Shown: piece after piece, positions 10,193 to 18,529 of the stretch | Position numbering within the stretch: the stretch's first letter is position 1 | Layout of the letters: every line of letters starts with the position of its first letter | NCBI RefSeq assembly: GCF_030388665.1 | Contig: NZ_CP128846.1 | Location: 3,822,001-3,886,000 of the forward strand | DNA: 64,000 nucleotides | Source: Streptomyces flavofungini | GTDB taxonomy: Bacteria > Actinomycetota > Actinomycetes > Streptomycetales > Streptomycetaceae | Reading direction: 5' to 3' | The notes under the pieces: generated by a model | Database searches by the model: none | What the model was told of the DNA's origin: nothing | The model's input: the letters and a program-made list of their open reading frames with translations, nothing else | Program-made: the position numbers and the translations under genes

Positions 10193-11238
10193 TGCGGGCC
10201 TCCTGGGCGGTTGTCAGGGTCTTCGGGCTCGGCAGGGGTGACGGGCTCGGCAGGGGTGACGGGCTCGGCGGGGGCGTCGGGCTCGGTCGGAGCCGCCGCC
10301 GCTTCCGCAGCCTTCGTTTTCGGCGCCCTCGCCGTCTCCGGTTCGGTCTCGTCGAAGGCCGGGCGGGCGTGGTGCCAGGGGGCCTCGTCCTTCGCCTTCG
10401 GGGGCTCCGCGGCTTCCGTGGCCGGGGTTGCCGAAGCAGCCGGGGTCACCGGAGCCGCAGCCTCCCCCGTGGGAGCCGCCCCCTCCCCCCGCTGCGAAGC
10501 CGACCCCTGCGACACGCTGCGTGACCGCCGTGCCGGAGTCGGAGCCGCCTCCGTCTGGCTGGCGGACCCCTCGCCCGCGGTCCGCGTGCGCCGGGCCGGG
10601 CGCTCGCCCGCGGCCCGCCCCGCGCCGCCCGCGGCCCGGCCCGCCCCGCGTGCGGGCCGTGCGGGAGCGGCCGGAAGCTGCCCCTTCAGCGGGCCCCACT
10701 CGTTGGGATCGGGCACGCCCGGCGGCAGCATCTGGCGCCGCTTGGGCCCACCGTGGTCGGATTCCCCCGGCTCCTTCGCCCCGGGCCAGGCCTTCGCGAC
10801 CCGGGCCGCCAGCACGAAGTCCTTGCGCAGCGGGTGGCCCTCGAAGCCCTCGGGCAGCAGCAGCGGTACGAGATGGGGGTGGCCCTCGAAGCCGACGCCG
10901 AACATCTCGTGGGTCTCGCGCTCGTGCCAGGCCGCGCCCGCGTAGACGTCGACGGCGGTCGGCAGGGCGGGCGCCGCGTGCGGCACGGTCGTGCGGACGA
11001 GCAGCCGCCGCACCGGGGACAGGGCGACGACGTGGGCGGACACGCGGAACCCGGTGCCCGGTTCGTCGACGGCGCTGAGCCAGTCGAAGTAGGTGCAGCC
11101 GAGTTCGTCGCGGGCGGTGCGCAGGGCGTCGAGCCAGGAGGCCGCGGGCACGTCCACCGTCAGGACCTCGTACGCCTCCTCGGCGGTCGCCTCCGCGCCG
11201 AACAGCTCCTCGACGGGAGCGGGCAGCCAGCCGGTCAT
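10189..11238 (-). CDS. nuoC2: Complex I-like 30-kDa subunit C with long tail (second copy)
   Basis: A 349-residue protein. Residues 1-160 are a NuoC domain with the signature [19 protein letters not shown] and [14 protein letters not shown]. From about residue 165 to the end the protein is Pro/Ala/Thr/Glu-rich, including a short direct repeat of AEPVTP, with no domain I recognise. In complex I operons nuoD normally follows nuoC, and in some bacteria the two are fused. Here the tail has no NuoD motifs and the next gene is nuoH2. Start ATG at 11236-11238 overlaps the nuoB2 stop (ATGA). Confidence 0.9.
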   Translation of the reverse strand: MTGWLPAPVEELFGAEATAEEAYEVLTVDVPAASWLDALRTARDELGCTYFDWLSAVDEPGTGFRVSAHVVALSPVRRLLVRTTVPHAAPALPTAVDVYAGAAWHERETHEMFGVGFEGHPHLVPLLLPEGFEGHPLRKDFVLAARVAKAWPGAKEPGESDHGGPKRRQMLPPGVPDPNEWGPLKGQLPAAPARPARGAGRAAGGAGRAAGERPARRTRTAGEGSASQTEAAPTPARRSRSVSQGSASQRGEGAAPTGEAAAPVTPAASATPATEAAEPPKAKDEAPWHHARPAFDETEPETARAPKTKAAEAAAAPTEPDAPAEPVTPAEPVTPAEPEDPDNRPGGPQ

Positions 11239-11879
11239 TCGGCGTCCACCCCCGAGGCACCCGGCGCACCCTGCGCGCTCTGCGCACCCGGCGCGGGCGG
11301 CGCGACCAGGCCGCTCCGCAGCGCGGCCGTCGACGGCCGCGCCCCGTTCGCCCCGTAGCGCTCGCCGAGCGACTCGCGGGCGATCTTCTCCTGGAGCTTG
11401 AGGATGCCCTGGAGCAGCGCCTCCGGGCGCGGCGGGCACCCGGGGACGTACACGTCGACGGGGATGATCTGATCGACGCCCTTGGTGACGGAGTACGAGT
11501 CCCAGTACGGGCCGCCGCAGTTGGAGCAGGCGCCGAAGGAGATGACGTACTTGGGCTCGGGCATCTGCTCGTACAGACGCTTCACCGCGGGCGCCATCTT
11601 GTCGGTGACCGTGCCGGAGACGACCATCAGGTCGGCCTGGCGCGGTCCTGGCGCGAACGGGATCACGCCGAGGCGGATGAAGTCGTGCCGGGCCATGGAC
11701 GCCGCGATGAACTCGATGGCGCAACAGGCGAGGCCGAAGTTGAAGACCCACAGGCTGTAGCGGCGGCCCCAGTTGAGGACCACCTTCATCGGCTCGGGGG
11801 CGAGGCGGGACAGGACGCCAAGCCGCTTGGGCTCCGGGAGGAGCACGGGCTCCGCCGCGGGCTCCTGGTTCACGTCCAT
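11235..11879 (-). CDS. nuoB2: Complex I-like subunit B, N2 cluster (second copy)
   Basis: A 214-residue subunit carrying the last cluster before quinone. The N2 ligands are Cys52 and Cys53 (GLACCAIEF), Cys118 (SFGACSNC) and Cys148 (VPGCPPRPE). After about residue 175 an Ala/Gly/Pro-rich tail is added. Start ATG at 11877-11879 overlaps the end of nuoA2 by ten bases. All cluster ligands are intact, so the subunit looks functional even though its normal partner NuoD is missing from the operon. Confidence 0.94.
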   Translation of the reverse strand: MDVNQEPAAEPVLLPEPKRLGVLSRLAPEPMKVVLNWGRRYSLWVFNFGLACCAIEFIAASMARHDFIRLGVIPFAPGPRQADLMVVSGTVTDKMAPAVKRLYEQMPEPKYVISFGACSNCGGPYWDSYSVTKGVDQIIPVDVYVPGCPPRPEALLQGILKLQEKIARESLGERYGANGARPSTAALRSGLVAPPAPGAQSAQGAPGASGVDAE

Positions 11880-12271
11880 GTCAGGACGCCCTTCTTGTAT
11901 GCGTACAGCAGGCCCACGGCCAGGAAGCCGAGGAAGATGAACATCTCGACGAGGGTCGCGGCGCCGTATCCGGGCGCGGCGAAGACCGTCGCCCATGGGA
12001 AGAGGAAGATCGAGTCGACGGCGAAGATGACGTAGAGGAACGCGTAGACGTAGTAGCGGACCTGGGTGTGGGCCCAGCCGTCGCCGACCGGGTCGACGCC
12101 GCATTCGTAGGTGAGCAGTTTCTCCGGGGTCGGTACGACCGGCCGCAGGAGGCGGCCCGCCCCGAAGGCCACGGCGACGAACAGCACGCCCACCACGGCG
12201 AGCAGCCCGACGACGGAGTACGACTCGAAGTAGCTCGCCGCGACGTCCGTGCGGTGCGTCGTCACTGGCAC
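11870..12271 (-). CDS. nuoA2: Complex I-like subunit A (second copy)
   Basis: A 133-residue three-helix membrane subunit. The conserved loop [40 protein letters not shown] follows helix 1. It is the first gene of the ten-gene operon. Start GTG at 12269-12271 has GAGGGG five bases upstream; a second GTG two codons later is possible. It is transcribed divergently from the first sensor kinase across a 260-bp region. Confidence 0.92.
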   Translation of the reverse strand: MPVTTHRTDVAASYFESYSVVGLLAVVGVLFVAVAFGAGRLLRPVVPTPEKLLTYECGVDPVGDGWAHTQVRYYVYAFLYVIFAVDSIFLFPWATVFAAPGYGAATLVEMFIFLGFLAVGLLYAYKKGVLTWT

Positions 12272-12531
12272 CTCAGCCCCTCACTCCCGAAACTCACGCG
12301 GGTATCGCTCACGTCTCGCCCGTGACTCGCCGATGCGCCGTCACACCGGTGCCACGGAGCGGCTTGCCGTCACGTCCGTTCGACGATCTGTACGCACGGG
12401 AGTCTAGGGCCTGCTAAAGAGGAGGTAAGCAGACCGTCACGGCCAAGCATGGGCGGGGTGGGGTTAACCACAGTGCGATCCGGCGGCCCCCCTCATGGCG
12501 CGAGCGCGGCGAGCCGGGCACCCTTTGCGGT
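12272..12531. promoter_or_regulatory. Divergent control region of nuo2 operon and kinase operon
   Basis: This region lies between nuoA2 (minus) and the first kinase (plus). On the minus strand TAGACT (complement of 12401-12406) with TTACCT 16 bases upstream (complement of 12423-12428) is a plausible promoter for nuoA2. GGTTAACC at 12462-12469 is a perfect 8-bp palindrome inside the wider near-palindrome GTGGGGTTAACCACAG and is a candidate operator. The kinase start at 12532 has no clear ribosome site. Confidence 0.4.
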
Positions 12532-13716
12532 ATGACCGCAAGCACCACGTCCTCGGAAGCTCCACCGCAGGGCCCGCCACCTGCCCGTTTCGCCTATGAC
12601 GTGCACACCTGGAAGGAGATCGCGCATCTCCTGACGAACCTGCCGATCGGCATCGCCGGCTTCGTGTACGTGGTGGCGGCGCTGGGCATCGGCGGCGCGC
12701 TGTCGGTGACGGTGATCGGCCTGCCGCTGCTCGCGTTCGCGCTGTTCGGCGCGCGGCTGCTCGGCAAGGCGGAGCGCTGGCGGGCGCGGCTGCTTCTCGG
12801 TGTCCGGATCGAGGAGCCGAGCCCGATGCCGTCGCCGTCGCGGCGTGGCGGCAGCTTCCTCACCTGGCTCTGGTCCACCTTCAAGGACCCGGTGGGCTGG
12901 CGGACGATGCTGTACTGCTTCATCCGGCTGCCGTGGGCCCTGGTGACGTTCACCGTGATGTCCGTCGGGGTGTTCGTGCTGTGGCCGGTGCTTCCGTTCA
13001 TCGCGCGGCTGCTCGCCAACGCCGACCGGGCGATGGTGCGGGGCCTGCTGTCGCGCTCCGACGAGCTGGAGCGGCGCATCGCCGAACTGGAGTCGGACCG
13101 GGGGGTCGTGGTGGACACCGCCGCGGCCGACCTGCGGCGCATCGAGCGCGATCTGCACGACGGCGCGCAGGCGCGGCTCGTGGCGCTCGCGATGGGGCTC
13201 GGCCTCGCCAAGGAGAAGCTCCTGGAGGACCCGGAAGCGGCGGCGGCGATGGTCGGCGAGGCGCACGGCGAGGTGAAGCTGGCTCTCCAGGAGCTGCGGG
13301 ACCTGGCGCGCGGCATCCACCCGGCCGTCCTCACCGACCGCGGCCTGGACGCCGCACTCTCGTCGGTCGCCTCCCGGTGCACGGTGCCGGTGAAGGTGAC
13401 GGCCGACCTGCCGACGCGCCCGGCGGCCGCGATCGAGGGCATCGCGTACTTCACCGTCTCCGAACTCCTGCAGAACGTGAGCAAGCACAGCGGGGCGCGG
13501 TCGGCGAGCGTGGAGGTCTGGCGCTCCGACCAGCGCCTGCTGATACAGGTGTGGGACGACGGCCGAGGCGGCGCAAGCCTGGACGGCGGCAGCGGCATGG
13601 CGGGCCTCGCGGACCGGCTCGGCGCGGTGGACGGCCTGTTCGTCATCGACTCGCCCACGGGCGGGCCGACGACGATCACGGCGGAGCTGCCGTGGCGGGA
13701 CCGGAGCGAGGACTGA
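12532..13716 (+). CDS. Sensor histidine kinase, NarL-type (first of tandem pair)
   Basis: A 394-residue kinase. An N-terminal membrane sensor domain with four helices (residues 33-170, PF13796-like) is followed by a short coiled coil. The HisKA_3 box RRIERDLHDGAQARL has the phospho-acceptor His209, and the HATPase domain has DDGRGG and GSGMAGLADR near the end. The membrane region has no large outside domain, so it probably senses something in or at the membrane. A second kinase of the same design and a response regulator follow. Start ATG 12532 has no obvious ribosome site. Confidence 0.92.
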   Translation: MTASTTSSEAPPQGPPPARFAYDVHTWKEIAHLLTNLPIGIAGFVYVVAALGIGGALSVTVIGLPLLAFALFGARLLGKAERWRARLLLGVRIEEPSPMPSPSRRGGSFLTWLWSTFKDPVGWRTMLYCFIRLPWALVTFTVMSVGVFVLWPVLPFIARLLANADRAMVRGLLSRSDELERRIAELESDRGVVVDTAAADLRRIERDLHDGAQARLVALAMGLGLAKEKLLEDPEAAAAMVGEAHGEVKLALQELRDLARGIHPAVLTDRGLDAALSSVASRCTVPVKVTADLPTRPAAAIEGIAYFTVSELLQNVSKHSGARSASVEVWRSDQRLLIQVWDDGRGGASLDGGSGMAGLADRLGAVDGLFVIDSPTGGPTTITAELPWRDRSED

Positions 13717-13893
13717 GGGCCCGCACGGGGCTCTCACTGGTGCTGCGTGCCCCCTCGGGGTAGGGAAAACCCCCCGTCCAAGACGCCGACCGACTCCATG
13801 GTCGCGACCGGGCTCCGGCGCGCACTCTGGTGGTACGACAAGGGGAAGCCCTCGCGGAGCAGGCAAGAACCCGCGCGGGGCCGAGCAGAACGG

Positions 13894-15288
13894 ATGACAC
13901 CGATGGCCACGGATTACGGACAGGGGTACGGACACGTCATGGAAGCCGACGTCGAGGACCACCGCGGCCACGGCAGCCACCGGGGCGGCGGGCGCGGCGA
14001 GGGCCGGCTGGGCCGGCTCCCGGTCGCCCTGCGCGCGCCGCTCGAAGGACGCACCTGGCGTGAGCTCCTGTACGTGCTCCTCTCGTTCCCCATCAGCATC
14101 GTCGGTTTCGTCTTCGCGGTGACGATGCTGTCGGTCGGCGTGGGACTCCTGATCACCTTCGTCGGCATCCCGATCCTCGCCCTGGGGCTCACGGCCTGCC
14201 GCGGCTTCGGCTTCCTGGAGCGGGTCCGGGCCCGGACGCTGCTCGGCGTGGACGTGAAGGACCCGCATCCGCTCCAGCCCCGGGACAAGGGCGTCATGGC
14301 GTGGATGGGAGCCGTGCTCAAGAGCGGCGTCTCCTGGCGGCACGTGCTGTACGCGCTGGTCCACATGCCGTGGGCGATCTTCTCGTTCGTCGTGACGGCG
14401 GTCTTCTGGACGTACGGCTGGGCGATGCTCACGTATCCGCTGTGGTTCTGGCTGTTCCCGGTCTACGGGGGGCAGGACGGGATCCAGCTCTACGGCGACG
14501 ACGGTCACCGGATATACCTGGACAACCCCTTTGAAATCGGCCTCACCGCCGGTACGGGTCTCCTCGTCACGCTGGCCACGCCCTGGATCGTGCGCGCCCT
14601 GACCACCGTCGACCGACTGCTCGTCCTCGGCCTCCTCGGCCCCTCGCGCCTGGTGTCACGTGTCGTCGAGCTGGAGTCGGACCGTGGGGTCGTCGTGGAC
14701 ACCGCCGCGGCGGACCTGCGGCGCATCGAGCGGGACCTGCACGACGGGGCGCAGGCGCGGCTCGTCGCCCTCGCCATGGACCTGGGCCTCGCCAAGGAGA
14801 AGCTGGCCGAGGACCCCGAGGCGGCGGCGCGGATGGTGGACGAGGCGCACGGCGAGGTGAAGGTCGCCCTCCAGGAGCTGCGGGACCTAGCCCGGGGGAT
14901 CCACCCGGCCGTCCTCACCGACCGGGGCCTCGACGCCGCGCTCTCCGCGCTGGCCGCGCGGTGCACCGTGCCGGTGGAGGTCGAGGTGGACCTGGCCGCG
15001 CGGCCCGCCGCCGCGATCGAGGGGATCGCCTACTTCACCGTGTCCGAGCTGCTGCAGAACATCAGCAAGCACAGTGGGGCGGGGCGGGCCTCTGTGGACG
15101 TGTGGAAGGTCGAGGACCGGCTGATGCTGCAGGTCAGTGACGACGGGCGGGGCGGGGCCGATGTGTCGGCCGGGTCCGGGCTCGCGGGGCTTGCCGAGCG
15201 GCTGGACGCGGTGGACGGGATTCTGGTGGTCGAGTCGCCCGTGGGCGGGCCGACGGTGGTCACGGCTGAGCTGCCCTGGCGGGGCTGA
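13894..15288 (+). CDS. Sensor histidine kinase, NarL-type (second of tandem pair)
   Basis: A kinase of about 464 residues with the same plan as its neighbour: a four-helix membrane sensor region (residues 50-240), a HisKA_3 box near residue 280 and a C-terminal HATPase domain with DDGRGG. The dimerisation and ATPase parts are nearly identical to the first kinase, while the sensor region differs and carries a longer outside loop (FPVYGGQDGIQLYGDDGHRI). Start is uncertain between ATG 13894 and ATG 13903. GGGTAGGGAAAACCC at about 13758-13772 lies upstream and could be a regulator site. Confidence 0.9.
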   Translation: MTPMATDYGQGYGHVMEADVEDHRGHGSHRGGGRGEGRLGRLPVALRAPLEGRTWRELLYVLLSFPISIVGFVFAVTMLSVGVGLLITFVGIPILALGLTACRGFGFLERVRARTLLGVDVKDPHPLQPRDKGVMAWMGAVLKSGVSWRHVLYALVHMPWAIFSFVVTAVFWTYGWAMLTYPLWFWLFPVYGGQDGIQLYGDDGHRIYLDNPFEIGLTAGTGLLVTLATPWIVRALTTVDRLLVLGLLGPSRLVSRVVELESDRGVVVDTAAADLRRIERDLHDGAQARLVALAMDLGLAKEKLAEDPEAAARMVDEAHGEVKVALQELRDLARGIHPAVLTDRGLDAALSALAARCTVPVEVEVDLAARPAAAIEGIAYFTVSELLQNISKHSGAGRASVDVWKVEDRLMLQVSDDGRGGADVSAGSGLAGLAERLDAVDGILVVESPVGGPTVVTAELPWRG

Positions 15289-15589
15289 GGCGGGCCGGCG
15301 GGGCCGAGGCCTCGCGGGGGCGCCCCAGTCCCACCCCTTCTCCGATCCCGGGGCTCTGCCCCTGGACCCCGGGGGCGGGTCGTCCCCTTCGGGTGGGACG
15401 GCCCGCCCCCGAACGACGCTCCGCGCCTCGTTCTCGAACGCCGGACGGGCCGGACGGGCCGGACGCCGGACGGGCTGAAATCGCCTCGGCCCGGCACAGG
15501 CTCGTCCGAATGCCGGGATGCTGGGATGCTGGAGCCTGTCAATGGGGCGGGGACAGGCTGTGGGGGTCCAGAACATCGTGGAGGACAAG
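15289..15589. repeat. GC-rich dispersed intergenic repeat, copy 1
   Basis: No gene was found in this 301-base gap. It contains CCCCAGTCCCACCCCTTC (near 15322), then CCGGGGCTCTGCCCCTGG and a GGGGGCGGG / CCCGCCCCC hairpin pair. It ends in repeated CCGGACGGG units (15440-15475). The same ordered words recur at 48961-49018 and, inverted, at 49112-49165. Streptomyces genomes carry many such intergenic elements, and here the hairpins may terminate the kinase transcript or attenuate the regulator. Confidence 0.6.
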
Positions 15590-16249
15590 GTGCGGGTGGT
15601 CATCGCCGAGGATTCAGTGCTGCTCAGGGAGGGCCTGACCCGGTTGCTGACCGACCGCGGGCACGACGTCGTCGCGGGAGTCGGTGACGCGGAGGCGCTG
15701 ATCAAGACGATCACCGAGTTCGCGGCGCAGGGCGCGCTGCCGGACGTCGTGGTCGCGGACGTGCGGATGCCACCGACGCACACCGACGAGGGGGTGCGCG
15801 CGGCCGTGCTCCTTCGCCAGCGCCACCCCGGGCTCGGCGTGCTGGTGCTCTCGCAGTACGTGGAGGAGCAGTACGCGACGGAGCTACTCGCCGGGTCGAG
15901 CCGGGGCGTGGGCTATCTGCTCAAGGACCGCGTCGCCGAGGTCAGGGAGTTCGTGGACGCCGTCGTGCGCGTCGCCGAGGGCGGCACCGCGCTCGACCCC
16001 GAGGTCGTGGCGCAGCTGCTCGGGCGCAGCCGCAAGCAGGACGTCCTCGCGGGCCTCACCCCGCGCGAGCGGGAGGTCCTCGGCCTGATGGCGGAGGGAC
16101 GGACCAACTCCGCCATCGCGCGCCAGCTGGTCGTGAGCGACGGGGCGGTCGAGAAGCACGTCAGCAACATCTTCCTGAAGCTCGGGCTCTCGCCAAGTGA
16201 CGGGGACCACCGGCGGGTACTCGCGGTTCTGACCTACCTGAATTCCTGA
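15590..16249 (+). CDS. NarL/FixJ-type response regulator
   Basis: A 219-residue regulator with a receiver domain (residues 1-120, phospho-acceptor Asp57 in VVVADVRMPP, acidic pair at 7-8, conserved lysine in YLLKDRV). A LuxR-type helix-turn-helix follows (LTPREREVLGLMAEGRTNSAIARQL). I chose GTG 15590 because GGAGG lies five bases upstream; starts further upstream add residues not typical of the family. It is the natural partner of the two kinases. Its position between nuo2 and korAB makes both operons candidate targets (inference). Confidence 0.93.
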   Translation: MRVVIAEDSVLLREGLTRLLTDRGHDVVAGVGDAEALIKTITEFAAQGALPDVVVADVRMPPTHTDEGVRAAVLLRQRHPGLGVLVLSQYVEEQYATELLAGSSRGVGYLLKDRVAEVREFVDAVVRVAEGGTALDPEVVAQLLGRSRKQDVLAGLTPREREVLGLMAEGRTNSAIARQLVVSDGAVEKHVSNIFLKLGLSPSDGDHRRVLAVLTYLNS

Positions 16250-16320
16250 ACCGGGCTCCCGCACGGGGCTCCCGTACGACGGGCCCTCGTCCCGCCACCG
16301 GGACAAGGTCACGCACAGCG

Positions 16321-16395
16321 ACACCGCACCACCGCACCACCGCACCACCGCAAGCCGGTCCTGGAACACGGTCCTGGAACCAGGTCCTAGAACCA
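16321..16395. repeat. Tandem repeats upstream of korA
   Basis: Two sets lie in the 345-base gene-free gap before korA. ACCGCACC-type 8-bp units run from about 16323 to 16352. Three 13-bp units follow: GGTCCTGGAACAC (16357-16369), GGTCCTGGAACCA (16370-16382) and GGTCCTAGAACCA (16383-16395). The 13-bp spacing and GGT/ACC ends suggest repeated protein binding sites. The rest of the gap includes an ACCCTTAC-AGAC-GTAGGGT inverted repeat near 16516, just ahead of the korA leader. Confidence 0.7.
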
Positions 16396-16594
16396 AAGGA
16401 TGAGCGGAGAGCGTCTTCATGAAAGGCCGGGGGGCGAGTCACAGCATGACAAATCAGGGCATCCAGCTGTCTCAAAGGTGCGTCCACCATGCGAGCGGCC
16501 CTAAGAAGGTGACCCTTACAGACGTAGGGTGGGCGATGGGAGGGCAGGGCGGCCTGCCGCTCCCGCACAGCCGCCTCGAGGGAGGTCCAGTTCA

Positions 16595-18529
16595 GTGACC
16601 AGCCAGGTCAGTAGCCCGGCCGAGCAGGCCGACGAAGCCGTCGTGGGAGAGCAGCGCAGGGCCGCTGCGGGCGAGAAGGACGTGCGCCGTCTCGACCGGG
16701 TGATCATCCGGTTCGCGGGTGACTCCGGTGACGGCATGCAGCTCACGGGGGACCGGTTCACCTCCGAGACGGCGTCCTTCGGCAACGACCTGTCGACGCT
16801 GCCGAACTTCCCCGCCGAGATCCGCGCCCCCGCCGGGACGCTGCCCGGTGTGTCGTCGTTCCAGCTGCACTTCGCGGACCACGACATCCTCACCCCGGGC
16901 GACGCGCCGAACGTGCTGGTCGCGATGAACCCGGCGGCGCTGAAGGCGAACATCGGCGACGTGCCGCGCGGCGCCGAGGTGATCGTGAACACGGACGAGT
17001 TCACCAAGCGGGCCATGCAGAAGGTGGGGTACGAGACCTCGCCGCTGGAGGACGGCTCGCTGGACGGCTTCCAGGTGCACCCGGTGCCGCTGACCACGCT
17101 GACGGTCGAGGCGCTGAAGGACTTCGACCTGTCCCGGAAGGACGCCGGGCGCAGCAAGAACATGTTCGCGCTCGGCCTGCTCTCGTGGATGTACCACCGG
17201 CCGACCGAGGGCACCGAGAGGTTCCTCAAGTCCAAGTTCGCCAAGAAGCCCGAGATCGCCGCGGCGAACATCGCCGCGTTCCGGGCGGGCTGGAACTTCG
17301 GCGAGACGACCGAGGACTTCGCGGTCAGCTACGAGGTGGCACCCGCGGCCAAGGCGTTCCCCACGGGCACGTACCGCAACATCTCCGGCAACCTCGCCCT
17401 GTCGTACGGCCTGATCGCGGCCGCGCGCCAGGCGGACCTGCCGCTGTACCTGGGCTCGTACCCGATCACGCCGGCCTCGGACATCCTGCACGAGCTGAGC
17501 AAGCACAAGAACTTCGGCGTGCGCACCTTCCAGGCCGAGGACGAGATCGCGGGCATCGGCGCGGCGCTCGGCGCGGCCTTCGGCGGCTCGCTCGCCGTGA
17601 CCACGACCTCCGGCCCCGGTGTGGCGCTCAAGAGCGAGACCATCGGGCTCGCGGTCTCCCTGGAGCTGCCGCTGCTCGTCGTCGACATCCAGCGCGGCGG
17701 CCCCTCCACCGGTCTGCCGACCAAGACCGAGCAGGCGGACCTGCTCCAGGCGATGTACGGCCGCAACGGCGAGGCCCCGGTGCCCGTCGTCGCGCCCCGC
17801 ACGCCCGCGGACTGCTTCGACGCGACCATCGAGGCGGCCCGGATCGCCGTCACGTACCGCACGCCCGTCCTCCTGCTCTCCGACGGCTATCTGGCCAACG
17901 GCTCCGAGCCGTGGCGGGTGCCGGACACCGACGAACTGCCCGACCTGCGCACGCAGTTCGCCTCCGGCCCCAACCACACGCTGGCGGACGGCACCGACGT
18001 CTTCTGGCCGTACAAGAGGGACCCGCAGACCCTCGCCCGGCCGTGGGCGATCCCGGGCACGCCGGGCCTCGAACACCGCATCGGCGGCATCGAGAAGCAG
18101 GACGGCACGGGCAACATCTCCTACGACCCGGCCAACCACGACTTCATGGTCCGCACCAGGCAGGCCAAGGTCGACGGCATCGAGGTGCCCGACCTGGAGG
18201 TCGACGACGTGAGCGGCGACGCCCGCCTCCTCGTCCTCGGCTGGGGCTCCACATACGGGCCGATCACCGCCGCGGTGCGCCGTCTGCGCGCGGCCGGGCA
18301 GAGCGTCGCGCAGGCCCATCTGCGCCACCTCAACCCGTTCCCGCGGAACCTCGGCGAGGTCCTGAAGCGTTACGACAAGGTGGTGATCCCCGAGATGAAC
18401 CTCGGTCAGCTCGCCACGCTGATCCGCGCCAAGTACCTCGTGGACGCGGTCTCGTACAACCAGGTCAACGGCATGCCGTTCAAGGCCGAGCAGCTCGCCA
18501 CGGCTCTCAAGGAGGCCATCGATGGCTGA
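16595..18529 (+). CDS. korA: 2-oxoglutarate:ferredoxin oxidoreductase, alpha/gamma subunit
   Basis: A 644-residue fused subunit. Residues 30-215 are the gamma domain (FAGDSGDGMQLTGDRF) and residues 265-640 the pyrimidine-binding and C-terminal domains (GSYPITPASDI, AEDEIAGIGAALGAAFGG, QRGGPSTGLPTKTEQAD). With KorB it forms the oxygen-tolerant KorAB type of actinobacteria, which oxidises 2-oxoglutarate to succinyl-CoA and reduces ferredoxin. The substrate is inferred from family and cannot be read from motifs alone. Start GTG 16595 has GGAGGT eight bases upstream. It overlaps korB by eight bases. Confidence 0.95.
   Translation: MTSQVSSPAEQADEAVVGEQRRAAAGEKDVRRLDRVIIRFAGDSGDGMQLTGDRFTSETASFGNDLSTLPNFPAEIRAPAGTLPGVSSFQLHFADHDILTPGDAPNVLVAMNPAALKANIGDVPRGAEVIVNTDEFTKRAMQKVGYETSPLEDGSLDGFQVHPVPLTTLTVEALKDFDLSRKDAGRSKNMFALGLLSWMYHRPTEGTERFLKSKFAKKPEIAAANIAAFRAGWNFGETTEDFAVSYEVAPAAKAFPTGTYRNISGNLALSYGLIAAARQADLPLYLGSYPITPASDILHELSKHKNFGVRTFQAEDEIAGIGAALGAAFGGSLAVTTTSGPGVALKSETIGLAVSLELPLLVVDIQRGGPSTGLPTKTEQADLLQAMYGRNGEAPVPVVAPRTPADCFDATIEAARIAVTYRTPVLLLSDGYLANGSEPWRVPDTDELPDLRTQFASGPNHTLADGTDVFWPYKRDPQTLARPWAIPGTPGLEHRIGGIEKQDGTGNISYDPANHDFMVRTRQAKVDGIEVPDLEVDDVSGDARLLVLGWGSTYGPITAAVRRLRAAGQSVAQAHLRHLNPFPRNLGEVLKRYDKVVIPEMNLGQLATLIRAKYLVDAVSYNQVNGMPFKAEQLATALKEAIDG

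Noticed and set aside
10189..11238. Fused NuoC-NuoD protein
   Set aside because: The C-terminal half of NuoC2 is low-complexity and shows none of the NuoD quinone-site or core motifs.
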